Positions 35,054 to 44,224 of a stretch of 64,000 nt of DNA are shown here, one piece after another (position 1 is the stretch's first letter; the number at the start of each line of letters is the position of its first letter). Under the pieces are notes generated by a model, which was not told the DNA's origin, did not search any database, and was given only the letters and a program-made list of their open reading frames with translations. Made by a program: the position numbers and the translations under genes. The stretch lies in the NCBI RefSeq assembly GCF_000737765.1, contig NZ_JPRI01000001.1, positions 1 to 64,000 on the forward strand, given 5' to 3'. The stretch comes from Chryseobacterium vrystaatense (GTDB lineage Bacteria > Bacteroidota > Bacteroidia > Flavobacteriales > Weeksellaceae).

Positions 35054-36241
35054 TTATTTATTAACAAAAATATTATCTTCTGTCAATATTATTTCTTTCT
35101 GCTCTCCTATTGAAAACATATAGTCCTCTAATACTTTTTCTGTTGTTCCTCTTAAGCCTCTGGCCCCCAATCCTTTTTCAATAGTCTCTTCTACGATTTT
35201 TTCAACCGCACCGTCTGTGAAAACCAGGTTGGCACCGTCCATTTTGAACAGTTCAATGAACTGATTAATGATCGAATTCTTGGGTTCTTTCATGATTCTT
35301 ACCATGGTCTCTTTGTCCAGTTTATCTAGGTAAGTAATGATTGGAAATCTTCCCAAAAGTTCAGGAATCAATCCAAAAGAACGAAGGTCAACAGCATTAA
35401 TATTTGTTAATACATATTCGTCCTCATTGGTATTATTTATTTTTTCAGAACTGAATCCAATAGCCTGTTTGTTCATTCTTCTTTCGATGATGTCTTTGAT
35501 CCCGTCAAATGCACCTCCTGCTATAAACAGAATATTTTGGGTATTCACCTGAATATATTTTTGGTCCGGATGTTTTCTTCCGCCCTGAGGTGGAACATTA
35601 ACAATACTTCCTTCCAAAAGTTTCAGTAATCCCTGTTGTACACCTTCTCCTGAAACGTCTCTGGTAATACTCGGATTATCTGATTTTCTTGCAATTTTAT
35701 CAATCTCGTCAATAAATACAATTCCTCTTTCTGCTTTTTCTACATCATAATCTGCCACCATAAGAAGTCTTGAAAGAATACTTTCTACATCTTCCCCTAC
35801 ATATCCGGCTTCGGTAAGAATAGTAGCATCTACGATACAGAAAGGTACATTAAGCTCCCTTGCAATAGTTTTTGCAAGAAGAGTTTTTCCAGTACCGGTT
35901 TCGCCTATCATGATGATATTTGATTTTTCCAGTTCTACTTCTCTGTTTTCATCCTGAGCATGAAGAAGTCTTTTATAATGATTGTATACCGCGATCGAAA
36001 GCTGTTTTTTTGCCTGATCCTGTCCAATGACATATTGGTTAAGGAATTCTTTGATCTCTTTCGGTTTCTTAAGTTCGTCTATACTTTCTGCAGGAGAAGA
36101 CCCCGTTTTAGAAACGCTGTCTTTTACAATAACATGTGCCTGTTCGATGCAGTTTTCACAGATAAAGCCACTCTGCCCGGAAATAAGCATCTGTACTTCA
36201 TTTCTTTTTCTGCCGCAGAAAGAACATTGGTTTGAATTCAT
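35054..36241 (-). CDS. clpX: ATP-dependent Clp protease ATP-binding subunit ClpX
   Basis: AAA+ unfoldase that feeds ssrA-tagged and other substrates to ClpP. The N-terminal zinc-binding domain has C6, C9, C28 and C31 (CSFCGRKR, GFICENC). Walker A is GETGTGKT near residue 115, Walker B VFIDEIDKI, and the ClpX-specific GYVGEDVESIL and substrate-loop region are present. The 395-aa length is slightly short, as in other Bacteroidota. clpP is not adjacent. A long hairpin (36262-36293) separates it from the HIT gene upstream on the same strand. Confidence 0.97.
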   Translation of the reverse strand: MNSNQCSFCGRKRNEVQMLISGQSGFICENCIEQAHVIVKDSVSKTGSSPAESIDELKKPKEIKEFLNQYVIGQDQAKKQLSIAVYNHYKRLLHAQDENREVELEKSNIIMIGETGTGKTLLAKTIARELNVPFCIVDATILTEAGYVGEDVESILSRLLMVADYDVEKAERGIVFIDEIDKIARKSDNPSITRDVSGEGVQQGLLKLLEGSIVNVPPQGGRKHPDQKYIQVNTQNILFIAGGAFDGIKDIIERRMNKQAIGFSSEKINNTNEDEYVLTNINAVDLRSFGLIPELLGRFPIITYLDKLDKETMVRIMKEPKNSIINQFIELFKMDGANLVFTDGAVEKIVEETIEKGLGARGLRGTTEKVLEDYMFSIGEQKEIILTEDNIFVNK

Positions 36242-36261
36242 ACTATATAATAATGTTAAAG

Positions 36262-36293
36262 AAAATCGTAAAAAATTGCTTTTTTACGATTTT
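36262..36293. terminator. Terminator between HIT gene and clpX
   Basis: AAAATCGTAAAAA pairs with TTTTTACGATTTT around a short loop. It is A/T-rich at both sides and follows the HIT gene stop by 8 bases on the minus strand. Confidence 0.65.
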
Positions 36294-36300
36294 ATGCTTT

Positions 36301-36690
36301 TTAAGAATTAATGATTGAGTTTTGGATCTCTTTATATTCTTCGTCTGTTAATTTTAGTCTTTCATTTCTGAAGTTCATATCCTCCACCTTGGTTAAGGGA
36401 ATGAGGTGGATATGGGCATGGGGAACTTCAAGTCCTACTACAGCAACTCCTACTCTGATGCAGGGTACTGCATTTTTTACCTTTTTGGCAACCTGCTGTG
36501 CAAATTCCCAAAGGTTTTTATACTCTTCACTTTCCAAATCAAAGATCAGATCAACTTCTTTTTTAGGTACAACCAGTGTATGTCCCTTCACCAAGGGCAT
36601 TGCGTCGAGGAATGCAATAAAATGATCATTCTCAGCAATTTTGTATGAGGGAATTTCGCCGTTGATGATTTTTGTGAATATACTGCTCAT
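36301..36690 (-). CDS. HIT family nucleotide hydrolase
   Basis: 129-aa histidine-triad protein, a homodimeric hydrolase of nucleoside phosphoramidates. The family start SIFTKIINGEIPSYKI and the active motif HAHIHLIP (H-x-H-x-H) near residue 95 are clear. The physiological substrate is not known. It lies 48 bases downstream of greA on the same strand; this greA-HIT pair is, from memory, common in Bacteroidota. Confidence 0.93.
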   Translation of the reverse strand: MSSIFTKIINGEIPSYKIAENDHFIAFLDAMPLVKGHTLVVPKKEVDLIFDLESEEYKNLWEFAQQVAKKVKNAVPCIRVGVAVVGLEVPHAHIHLIPLTKVEDMNFRNERLKLTDEEYKEIQNSIINS

Positions 36691-36738
36691 ATTTAGAAGT
36701 TAGATTTTAGAAATTAGAATTTGGATATCGTGCTTAGA

Positions 36739-37209
36739 CTATAGGGAAATGTCTAATACTTCGAAAGACAGTTTGTTTCCGTTAGGCAGTGTAATATCTG
36801 CTGTTTCGCCAATTACTTTTCCTAGCAATCCTTTTGCGATGGGTGTATTCACAGAAATTCTTCCTGTTTTAAGGTCGCTTTCATTATCCGGTACCAGTGT
36901 AAAAACCTGCTCCAGATTTGTTGCATTGTTTTTAAGTTTTACCGTAGTAAGGATAGAAACCTTTGAAGTATCTAATTGACTTTCATCTATGATCTTGGAA
37001 GTTGCGATAATATCTTTAAGCTTTGAAATTCTCATTTCCAGCATACCCTGAGCCTCTTTAGCGGCATCATATTCAGCATTTTCAGATAAATCTCCTTTAT
37101 CTCTTGCTTCTGCGATCTGCATGGTAATTTTTGGTCTTTCCACAGTTTCTAACTGTTCCAGCTCAGCTTTCATTTTCTCTTGTCCCTCCTTTGTTACATA
37201 GCTTGCCAT
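36739..37209 (-). CDS. greA: Transcription elongation factor GreA
   Basis: Rescues backtracked RNA polymerase by stimulating transcript cleavage. 156 aa with the N-terminal antiparallel coiled coil (EKMKAELEQLETVERPKITMQIAEARDKGDLSENAEYDAAKEAQ, given here only as the family pattern around DKGDLSENAEYD) whose tip acidic residues act in the polymerase channel. The C-terminal domain has the PIAKGLLGK motif. I chose the ATG at 37209 (MASYVTKEG); the one 9 bases upstream is less typical. Confidence 0.96.
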   Translation of the reverse strand: MASYVTKEGQEKMKAELEQLETVERPKITMQIAEARDKGDLSENAEYDAAKEAQGMLEMRISKLKDIIATSKIIDESQLDTSKVSILTTVKLKNNATNLEQVFTLVPDNESDLKTGRISVNTPIAKGLLGKVIGETADITLPNGNKLSFEVLDISL

Positions 37210-37318
37210 AATTTTCAAAATTTAGGTTTGGTATAAAAAAATAATCCGACATTTGCCGGACAATGTATTACGTGTTATATCGTTTAACTTTTACAAATAT
37301 ATAAAAATTTAAATTGAA

Positions 37319-37774
37319 ATGAAAAAAACTTTCTCAATCCTCTGCATTTCAACAATACTGATTTTCAGTAATTTAACTATAAACTCATGCGGAAGCAGAG
37401 AAGATACTGTAAGTTGCTTTCCAAACAACCCCATTAATGTAACTTTAAATCTGAACCTGCCTGCTTACAATAATCTCAATTACGATGGAGGCTGGATTTA
37501 TGTAAACGAACAGCAATCCGGAACAAGAGGACTCATCATCGTTCGTGCCGGAGATCTTTTTAAAGCATATGACAGGAATGCTCCTCATATTTGCCCTGAT
37601 GCCAACACCACTCTTGAAGTGAAAGACAATATCAGTATTCTTTGTCCGAAAGATAATACCAGATGGATTTTGAGAACGGGACAGCCAGAATCCGGAGCCA
37701 AAACTTCCCTACCCCCAAAAACTTATCCTTTTAATTATGATCCCGCTACTAAGAATTTAAATATTTATTATTAA
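37319..37774 (+). CDS. Lipoprotein with degenerate Rieske-like pattern
   Basis: 151-aa lipoprotein with signal and lipobox around INSC (Cys at about 24). The C-terminal half has HICPDANTTLEVKDN then ILCPKDNTRW, which recalls the two loops of Rieske iron-sulfur proteins (C-x-H, C-x2-H). Only one Cys per loop remains and the His residues are misplaced, so a cluster is unlikely. Similar short lipoproteins are seen beside dtd in related genomes, from memory. The dtd gene starts 1 base after its stop. Function unknown. Confidence 0.7.
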   Translation: MKKTFSILCISTILIFSNLTINSCGSREDTVSCFPNNPINVTLNLNLPAYNNLNYDGGWIYVNEQQSGTRGLIIVRAGDLFKAYDRNAPHICPDANTTLEVKDNISILCPKDNTRWILRTGQPESGAKTSLPPKTYPFNYDPATKNLNIYY

Positions 37775-37775
37775 A

Positions 37776-38225
37776 ATGAAGATTGTTATACAAAGAGTTT
37801 CTGAAGCGAGTGTAAAAGTAGATGGAAAAATTGCAGGAAAAATCGGTAAAGGGCTGATGCTTCTTACCGGGATTGATGAAAATGATGAAAAAGCAGATGC
37901 AGACTGGCTGGTCCAGAAGATCTTAAATCTTAGAATCTTTGGTGATGAAGATGATAAACTGAACCTTTCAGTAAAGGACATTTCAGGGGAAATCCTTTGC
38001 ATCAGCCAGTTTACATTGATTGCCGACTACAAAAAAGGTAACCGCCCATCTTTCATCAAAGCTGCAAAACCGGATCACGCAATTCCTCTTTTCGATTATT
38101 TCAAAGAAGAAATCGCTAAGTCAGGGCTAAAAACAGAAAGTGGAATTTTCGGGGCAGATATGAAGGTTTCTCTCATCAATGACGGCCCGGTAACCATCGT
38201 CATGGATTCTATCACAAAAAGCTAA
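37776..38225 (+). CDS. dtd: D-aminoacyl-tRNA deacylase
   Basis: Removes D-amino acids and misplaced glycine from tRNA, using the RNA itself for catalysis. The 149-aa length is standard. The family motifs are SQFTLIADYKKGNRPSF (around residue 76) and the NDGPVTIVMDS motif near the C-terminus, which carries the cross-subunit Gly-cisPro-type region. It starts one base after the lipoprotein gene, so the two share a transcript. Confidence 0.96.
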   Translation: MKIVIQRVSEASVKVDGKIAGKIGKGLMLLTGIDENDEKADADWLVQKILNLRIFGDEDDKLNLSVKDISGEILCISQFTLIADYKKGNRPSFIKAAKPDHAIPLFDYFKEEIAKSGLKTESGIFGADMKVSLINDGPVTIVMDSITKS

Positions 38226-38304
38226 AACGAAAAGAAATACAATACGTACATCTGTACCTGAGGGTTCGGGAACCTCAAAATTTAAAATTAAAAACTACCT
38301 ATTC

Positions 38305-39432
38305 ATGCACTCGAATTTTAAATTAATATTCGGAATTTTAATAACGTTGAGTATCCACTTCACATCCCATGCACAGAATCGTGATGAGCTTTTAAAGTCA
38401 AAACTTGACTCAGCATTTTCCGAATTATTTAAAGCGGATGAACCAGGAGGTTCTATTTTAATTCAACAGGGAAATAAGATTTTGTATGAAAATTCTTTCG
38501 GCCTGGCAGACCTGAAAACCAAAGATAAGTTTACCAGCAAAACCGTTTCAAACCTGGGTTCTATTTCTAAAACCTTTGTGTCTTATGGAATTTTGATCCT
38601 TCAGAACCGACATCAGCTGTCTACGGATGATAACCTGCTTAAATTCTTTCCGGATTTCAAGAATAAGGATATTGGCGCCAGGATTAGGCTCCGTCACATC
38701 CTTACCCACAGTTCCGGGCTTCCTGATCTGAGAGATGTAGATAAGGACAGTATATTTTATCTTACTGCCAAAGATGAAGAAAATTTCAGACCGTTGAAGT
38801 CCACCGACTCTCTGGATTTTGAACCGGGAACCAAATTTGAATACTCCAACCCTGCGTACAATGGCCTGGCAATGGTAGTTGAGAAAACAAGCGGGATTAA
38901 ATGGCAGCGTTTTATCGATCAAAATATTTTCAAACCTGCAGGAATGAAAAACAGTCTGATTACCGATGGTAGCTTTCCTGATAAAAATGTAGCCCACGGT
39001 TATATTCTGAAGAATAATATGTATCAGGAATATGATTATGGAGAATGCCCCACTTTTGCAGCTGCCGGAAACGGAGGGGTATGGAGCTCTATCGAGGACC
39101 TGAAAAAATACATTACGGCAATTAGCCAATGTATGTTTACGGACTGCTCTGTTATTAAAGCTTCAAAAACGATATATAATCCATCCGGCTGGAAGGGTGA
39201 AAAACCACCCTATCACACGGGAACCTGGTTTGTTCATCAAGGTTTCTATGCTGATACAAAAACAGAGGAAACGGTGAATGTCATTGAGCATGCCGGTGAT
39301 CAGGGAGGTTTTAAATCCCACCTCATCATGATTCCTGAAAAAAATATTTCCATTATTTGGCTGACCAATAATAATAAATTTATTACGGGTCATATCAGGA
39401 GAATCCTTCTTAAGATGAAATATATTGACTAA
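38305..39432 (+). CDS. Serine hydrolase, class C beta-lactamase-like
   Basis: 375-aa exported protein (signal peptide about 1-23, SHAQ). It belongs to the penicillin-binding/beta-lactamase superfamily: nucleophile motif S-x-x-K in GSISKTF near residue 87, Y-x-N in EYSNPAYN near residue 178, and HAGDQGGF near residue 330 in place of the KTG/HxG motif. Probably a periplasmic peptidase or esterase acting on peptides or cell wall; beta-lactam hydrolysis is not implied. It stands alone after dtd. Confidence 0.87.
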   Translation: MHSNFKLIFGILITLSIHFTSHAQNRDELLKSKLDSAFSELFKADEPGGSILIQQGNKILYENSFGLADLKTKDKFTSKTVSNLGSISKTFVSYGILILQNRHQLSTDDNLLKFFPDFKNKDIGARIRLRHILTHSSGLPDLRDVDKDSIFYLTAKDEENFRPLKSTDSLDFEPGTKFEYSNPAYNGLAMVVEKTSGIKWQRFIDQNIFKPAGMKNSLITDGSFPDKNVAHGYILKNNMYQEYDYGECPTFAAAGNGGVWSSIEDLKKYITAISQCMFTDCSVIKASKTIYNPSGWKGEKPPYHTGTWFVHQGFYADTKTEETVNVIEHAGDQGGFKSHLIMIPEKNISIIWLTNNNKFITGHIRRILLKMKYID

Positions 39433-39636
39433 GCCAGCACTCAATTCTCTTCTTCATAATAATTTTTTACGATGTGAAATGAAACTCGGTTAATTTCAAC
39501 AAAAATTTAATTTCATCAAAATGTGATTTAAATTTATTTTATTAGCTTTTTTTATTCATTATTAACAAAAATAAAGCTATTTCTAAACAATTACGTTAAT
39601 TATTTTCCCATTTCACAATATTACTCATTAAAGTTA

Positions 39637-39644
39637 TATATTTG
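39637..39644 (+). promoter_or_regulatory. -7 box before subtilase gene
   Basis: TATATTTG matches TAnnTTTG, with the ATG 26 bases downstream. A possible weak -33 is TTTC at 39611-39614. The remainder of the 236-base gap is AT-rich and empty. Confidence 0.5.
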
Positions 39645-39669
39645 GATTACAACCATTTAATCTTATAAT

Positions 39670-41334
39670 ATGAGAACAAAATTCAAACTTTTTACATTAT
39701 TACTTTTCAGCTTTTTCCTTTTTTACGGCCAAAATGCCCCCAATAAGGCCGACAAACAAAATCCTAACATATATGTATGCTTTTCAAAAAATATTGAATC
39801 TGAAAAAGCTGCACTAGCCAAAAATCCTGCTTTGGCAGAGTTTGTTAAAAAAAATGAAATTTCATTTGTGAACGATTTCGGATTCACGAACCGCAAGCTT
39901 GATGAAATGATCAGAAACAGCAAGACAAACGGTCATTCAGGTGAATCTGTCGAAAAACTGAAACGGATCTTTAAAGTGAATATTCCTCTTCAAAATAATG
40001 AAGATGCCGAAAAGCTGGCCTCCACTCTGGAAAAGTTTCCGGAAGTAGAATACGTTTCTGTCATGAGCAGCGTTCCGATTGAACCTCCATTTGTTAAAGC
40101 TTTTGTGGCTACACCTGATCTAGAAAACGTTCAAACTTACCTCAACGATAATCCGGGAATAAATGCAAAATATGCCTGGTCACGAGGTATTACAGGACAA
40201 AACATCAGAATCCGTGATGTAGAATATGGATTTTACAAAACCCACGAAATGCTTTCCAACCAAAATTCTATTCAGCTTGAAACAGGATTTGCCCCGAATG
40301 CAGGATTATCAAATAACAACTATCGTGATCACGGAACAGCTGTGGTAAGTATTTTAGGTTCTGTAAAAGATAATATCGGACTTTCAGGAGGGGCTTACAG
40401 TGCTTCCGAAATAAAAGGATTTATGGAATGGACCACTGTAGGTTATGACAGGGCTTCTGCGGTAAGCAGATCGATCAATGCATCGCAGGCCGGTGATATT
40501 ATTTTATATGAAATGCAGACAGGAGGAAAAGACGGCCAATATTGTCCTGCTGAATACAACAGTGTGATCTGGGACTTGACGAAAGCCGCTACCGATTCCG
40601 GAATTATTATTATTGCAGCAGCAGGTAACGGAAATCAAAATCTTGATGATCCTTTTTATGCTGCGTATAATGCAAGAGGAAATAGCGGAGCGATCATTGT
40701 TGGTGCAGGTTCGCCCAATACCACGCATTCAAAACTGAGCTTCAGCACATACGGAAGCAGAGTGGATGTACAGGGTTGGGGAAGCAGCGTTCTGGCGGCG
40801 GGATACGGTTCTTATGCACAATATGACGGTGACACCAACCGTACTTATAACTATTTTAGCGGAACAAGTTCTGCAACTCCTGTAGTTGCTTCTGCTGCGA
40901 CATTGATCCAGTCTTATTATTATCAGACCACAGGACAGTATCTGACTCCCGCAGCAATGAAAAACTTATTAATATCTACTGGAATTCCACAGGGAGGCAC
41001 TGTCGTTAATCAAAAAATAGGACCTTTACCTAATGTAAAAAATGCCATTTTGCAACTCGAAGGCACTCTATTCCTTAAGACTAAGAATACCGCTGTTCCT
41101 GTGCCATTGGATATTAAAATTTACCCTAATCCTGCGTCAAGTTATATTGCTATTCAAGGGAAAGAAAGTAAAAAACTTGATTTTGAAATCATTAACATGC
41201 AAGGGCGAACAGTTACAAAAGGTTCTGTTTCCCCTAATGAAAAGATCAATACTTCAAATCTTTCTACAGGACAGTATATCATCAATATTACTGAAGGGCA
41301 AAGGAGAGTTGTTGAAAAATTCACGAAATTATAA
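39670..41334 (+). CDS. S8 subtilisin-like protease, T9SS cargo
   Basis: 554-aa secreted serine protease. It has a signal peptide (residues 1-20, FFLFYG), a prodomain of about 150 residues, and a catalytic domain with the triad Asp in RIRDVEYGF, His in YRDHGTAVVSIL and Ser in FSGTSSATPVVAS. The C-terminal 75 residues (IKIYPNPASSYIAIQG, then FEIINMQGRTV, then GQYIINITEGQRRVVEKFTKL) are a clear type A T9SS sorting domain. It is therefore exported through SprA. It has its own promoter and terminator. Confidence 0.92.
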   Translation: MRTKFKLFTLLLFSFFLFYGQNAPNKADKQNPNIYVCFSKNIESEKAALAKNPALAEFVKKNEISFVNDFGFTNRKLDEMIRNSKTNGHSGESVEKLKRIFKVNIPLQNNEDAEKLASTLEKFPEVEYVSVMSSVPIEPPFVKAFVATPDLENVQTYLNDNPGINAKYAWSRGITGQNIRIRDVEYGFYKTHEMLSNQNSIQLETGFAPNAGLSNNNYRDHGTAVVSILGSVKDNIGLSGGAYSASEIKGFMEWTTVGYDRASAVSRSINASQAGDIILYEMQTGGKDGQYCPAEYNSVIWDLTKAATDSGIIIIAAAGNGNQNLDDPFYAAYNARGNSGAIIVGAGSPNTTHSKLSFSTYGSRVDVQGWGSSVLAAGYGSYAQYDGDTNRTYNYFSGTSSATPVVASAATLIQSYYYQTTGQYLTPAAMKNLLISTGIPQGGTVVNQKIGPLPNVKNAILQLEGTLFLKTKNTAVPVPLDIKIYPNPASSYIAIQGKESKKLDFEIINMQGRTVTKGSVSPNEKINTSNLSTGQYIINITEGQRRVVEKFTKL

Positions 41335-41348
41335 TCCCATCCAAATAG

Positions 41349-41380
41349 AAAACGTCTTTCAAATTTTGAAAGACGTTTTT
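41349..41380. terminator. Bidirectional terminator between convergent genes
   Basis: AAAACGTCTTTCAA / TTGAAAGACGTTTT, a 14-bp stem with a 3-base loop and A/T runs on both sides. It serves the subtilase gene (plus) and the lipoprotein gene at 41400 (minus). Confidence 0.85.
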
Positions 41381-41399
41381 TTAATCTGTTTAATAAAAA

Positions 41400-41912
41400 C
41401 TATTTTGCAGGAACACTGTTGAAATTCAGCGCTATTTTAAGAGTCATATCTGAGCTTGTCTGGTTCTTCAGTTCATACACTGTTCTTACTGTAAGTCCTG
41501 AACTTTTTACAACCTCATCCAGATATCCTGTATCGTTCAGGTCCAGATTTAAGCTGGAAGAATCTGTTGTTATATTGGAACGTGAAGCAACAAGTTTTTC
41601 ACCTGTTCCGCTGGATGAGACATATACTTTCACTGATTTCACTGCACTCAGATTTCCACCTGAAGGAGAAGCTACAGAAATTTTTGCTTCTGAAATTCTT
41701 ACATCCTTGATCTTTGCATTATTATTTCCTCCAAACCAAGTCTGTACATTGGTAGCAGTAGATGTTGAGGAAACTTCTTTATCTGCCGGCACTCCTGTAG
41801 ACACCAACACATTGGCTGTATATGGGAAAGTATTCTGAACCAGCGACTGTACAGTTCCACAGCTTACTACTAATGCTGAGAATGCCGCTGTCATTAAAAA
41901 TATATTTTTCAT
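41400..41912 (-). CDS. Secreted lipoprotein, unknown function
   Basis: 170-aa lipoprotein with lipobox LVVSCG (Cys about 18). The mature part is Ser/Thr/Val-rich with beta-strand alternation and no cysteines or catalytic motifs (ISEAKISVASPSGGNLSAVK; VYVSSSGTGEKL). It looks like a small beta-sandwich surface or periplasmic protein. It lies 52 bases downstream of another lipoprotein gene on the same strand. I do not recognise a family. Confidence 0.7.
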   Translation of the reverse strand: MKNIFLMTAAFSALVVSCGTVQSLVQNTFPYTANVLVSTGVPADKEVSSTSTATNVQTWFGGNNNAKIKDVRISEAKISVASPSGGNLSAVKSVKVYVSSSGTGEKLVASRSNITTDSSSLNLDLNDTGYLDEVVKSSGLTVRTVYELKNQTSSDMTLKIALNFNSVPAK

Positions 41913-41964
41913 AATCTTAAACTTTAGAATTGAGTTTGCAGAAATTATACCAAATCGGTAAATC

Positions 41965-42504
41965 TTATTCTACGCTAACATTAAAACTTCCTTTTGTATT
42001 ACCGGAAGCCATATTGCTTTTACCAATAATTAACCAGACCTCACCTGTCCCTTTTGTTTCATAAGTAATCTCTCTGCTGAAGGGCCCGTCATAGTCGCCA
42101 TTGGGAAGTTTTATCTGATTGAATCTGATATTAAAGTCTTTCTCATTGGTAGAAATTGTAGCTTTAATAGAGGGTTTATCATAATGTGTCAGTTTCAGAA
42201 CCAGCTCCTGACCGTCTTTTGTAAATTCTTCTCCCAGTGTGAAAGGCAGCTGAGATGCATCGGCTGTTCTTACAATCTGGCCCTCTTTTTCACTTCTCAT
42301 CACTCCTTTGCGAAGGACTTCTTTAGTGACAGGAGCATTGTTAATGATTGAATCTTTCTTTCTAAGTTCAGCAGAATCCGCTTTTGCTGCGACATCCGGC
42401 ATTTCTGTGACCACAGCAGAATCTCTGTTTGGAGTTTCTGTGATGTTCGCTTCTTTTTTACATGAAATAATAATCAATGGAATTAACAATAAGGATTTTT
42501 TCAT
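41965..42504 (-). CDS. Lipoprotein, unknown function
   Basis: 179-aa lipoprotein with signal LLLIPLIIISCKK (lipobox Cys about 15). A low-complexity charged spacer follows (about 20-60), then a beta-rich domain (DGQELVLKLTHYD, GEVWLIIGKSNM). No cysteines in the mature domain and no recognised motif. It begins 5 bases after the stop of the DUF4153 gene on the same strand and so belongs to the end of that operon. Confidence 0.7.
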   Translation of the reverse strand: MKKSLLLIPLIIISCKKEANITETPNRDSAVVTEMPDVAAKADSAELRKKDSIINNAPVTKEVLRKGVMRSEKEGQIVRTADASQLPFTLGEEFTKDGQELVLKLTHYDKPSIKATISTNEKDFNIRFNQIKLPNGDYDGPFSREITYETKGTGEVWLIIGKSNMASGNTKGSFNVSVE

Positions 42505-42509
42505 AATAA

Positions 42510-43883
42510 TTACTCTTTTAATGTTTCATAGTAAAGGATTTTTGAAAGGAAAGGTTTGGATTTTTCTTCTTTTACTTTTTCCATTACTTTCTTTTTAAGC
42601 AGAGGATCGTTCTTTTGATCTGCATACCTGAGCAGCTGTCTTTCACTGAAATTGATCTGTTCAAGGTGATAGTTCACCACAAAATCTTTACGTTTCATAT
42701 TCTGGGAAGTAATAATTCCGCCCCAGTTGACATAACTGCAAGCCAAAATTGTTCCATAAAAATACCAGGTCATCACATTGAACAGGAATGCATTTCTTTT
42801 TTTTCGCTGAATTTTAATAAAAGTTAATCCCAATCCGGTCAGTGCCAACAGGAGAAAAGCAACCACTCCCAATCTTTTATAAGTAAAACCGTAACTGATT
42901 ATATATTCGTAGTTTTTCAGTGCGGTACAAAGAACAAGAAGAGCATTCAGTATGATCCAGATTCTGGCAAGAATTTTCATGAGTTTTGCCTTAGGATCAA
43001 AATTAAAACTGGATTTAAAATAGAACATAATCACCAACACTGCCATCACAATAGACATGATGACCGCATTGACTCTGTCATGAGTTTCCTCTGAAAGCTG
43101 AACCGGCGTTTTTGACGCCTCATAAAACTGCTCATAATTGTAAGTGATGATAAAAAAGACCAGTAAAATATTCAGACAGAAGAAAGAAATAATTCCGCTT
43201 GTTCTTTCTGCGTCAAGATCAAGAAAAGAATAGGTTGCTTTCTGTATTTTGGCTGCATCTTTAAAATTATCATCCAGCAGATCATTCTTTTTGTAAATGA
43301 ATCTTTCTACCGAATAATTCCAGTAATTGAAAGCAATAAAGAAACCCAGAACTGACAGACACAGTATCTGCCATATATTAATATCAAGTTCATAATCTCT
43401 GAAAAGGGCTGCAAAATGATCACTTCCTGCAGAATAGATACCGAAAAATATGGAGATCAGCACTACGGGAATAATAATGAACCCTAAGCTTTTCTGCCAT
43501 ACTCCCGAAACATTTCTCTTGGGAAGCCACCCCTCAAAGTTAAAGATCCTGAAAATAGAGGTAAAACTGTTGATGATAAATACAGGAATCAGAAAAAGAA
43601 TTTTCAATTTTCTGTTTCTAGAACGGTAACCAAGAAGAAGAATGGAACTTACAACCGCCAGTAAGGACGGAAAATCTCTGAACCAGATAAAAGCAATGCC
43701 CGACAAAATAGTTGTAACAAAAAGTATCATAAAGATTCTTGTCCTGTTTCTTTCCGGAGTTTTGAACAGAGTCAACCCTGCGTAAAAGATACTCAGAATT
43801 CCGAGATTCATACCGATGTCCTGATCATAAAAAAGAATAACAAACAAGGCGGTTGTAAGAAATATATAATGATGTGTTTTCAT
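42510..43883 (-). CDS. DUF4153/DUF4173 polytopic membrane protein
   Basis: 457-aa inner-membrane protein with about eleven hydrophobic segments. It fits the DUF4153/DUF4173 group, characterised by FGIYSAGSDHFAALF and the central soluble loop after YNYEQFYEASKTP. Function is unknown. In this cluster it sits downstream of a small membrane protein and the Coq4-like gene. It is likely part of the same transcript as the winged-helix regulator cluster. Confidence 0.75.
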   Translation of the reverse strand: MKTHHYIFLTTALFVILFYDQDIGMNLGILSIFYAGLTLFKTPERNRTRIFMILFVTTILSGIAFIWFRDFPSLLAVVSSILLLGYRSRNRKLKILFLIPVFIINSFTSIFRIFNFEGWLPKRNVSGVWQKSLGFIIIPVVLISIFFGIYSAGSDHFAALFRDYELDINIWQILCLSVLGFFIAFNYWNYSVERFIYKKNDLLDDNFKDAAKIQKATYSFLDLDAERTSGIISFFCLNILLVFFIITYNYEQFYEASKTPVQLSEETHDRVNAVIMSIVMAVLVIMFYFKSSFNFDPKAKLMKILARIWIILNALLVLCTALKNYEYIISYGFTYKRLGVVAFLLLALTGLGLTFIKIQRKKRNAFLFNVMTWYFYGTILACSYVNWGGIITSQNMKRKDFVVNYHLEQINFSERQLLRYADQKNDPLLKKKVMEKVKEEKSKPFLSKILYYETLKE

Positions 43884-43918
43884 GATGGGAGATATTAAAA
43901 TTTGAAGGATTGATTGGT

Positions 43919-44215
43919 TTATAGTTTAAAATCAATGAGTATACCCATATAAAGAATGGTAATAGGAATATTAACCAAAAGCAGCAAGACAGAGTTTCCA
44001 GAGGTTTTCTTATCCGCAGTATGGGTCAGGAATTCCATCAGCTCGTACAGCAGAACAAGCAAATTGACAACTGCTGCTATGGTGACAAAGTAAAACCCGA
44101 AGACCATCAGAAGTTCTGCTTTTGTGATCAGGTAACAGATTAAAAGTAATGTCCCTGATAAAAACGAGATCAGAAAAGTATTTCTACCAAGCGCAGTATA
44201 TTTTATTTTCTTCAT
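43919..44215 (-). CDS. Small membrane protein, paralogue of 44800-45093
   Basis: 98-aa protein with three hydrophobic segments (about 13-32, 36-58, 74-94). It resembles the 97-aa product at 44800-45093 in length, segment layout and C-terminal NIPITILYMGI versus NIPIAILYAAI, so the two are probably duplicates. They flank the Coq4-like gene. No known family recognised. The gene starts 9 bases after the Coq4-like stop. Confidence 0.65.
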   Translation of the reverse strand: MKKIKYTALGRNTFLISFLSGTLLLICYLITKAELLMVFGFYFVTIAAVVNLLVLLYELMEFLTHTADKKTSGNSVLLLLVNIPITILYMGILIDFKL

Positions 44216-44224
44216 GGCTTATCA

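Noticed and set aside
37319..37774. Functional Rieske protein
   Set aside because: The Cys and His needed for a [2Fe-2S] cluster are not all present in the two loop motifs.
38305..39432. Beta-lactamase resistance gene
   Set aside because: The S-x-x-K and Y-x-N motifs place it in the superfamily, but many such hydrolases act on other substrates and no typical resistance context is seen.
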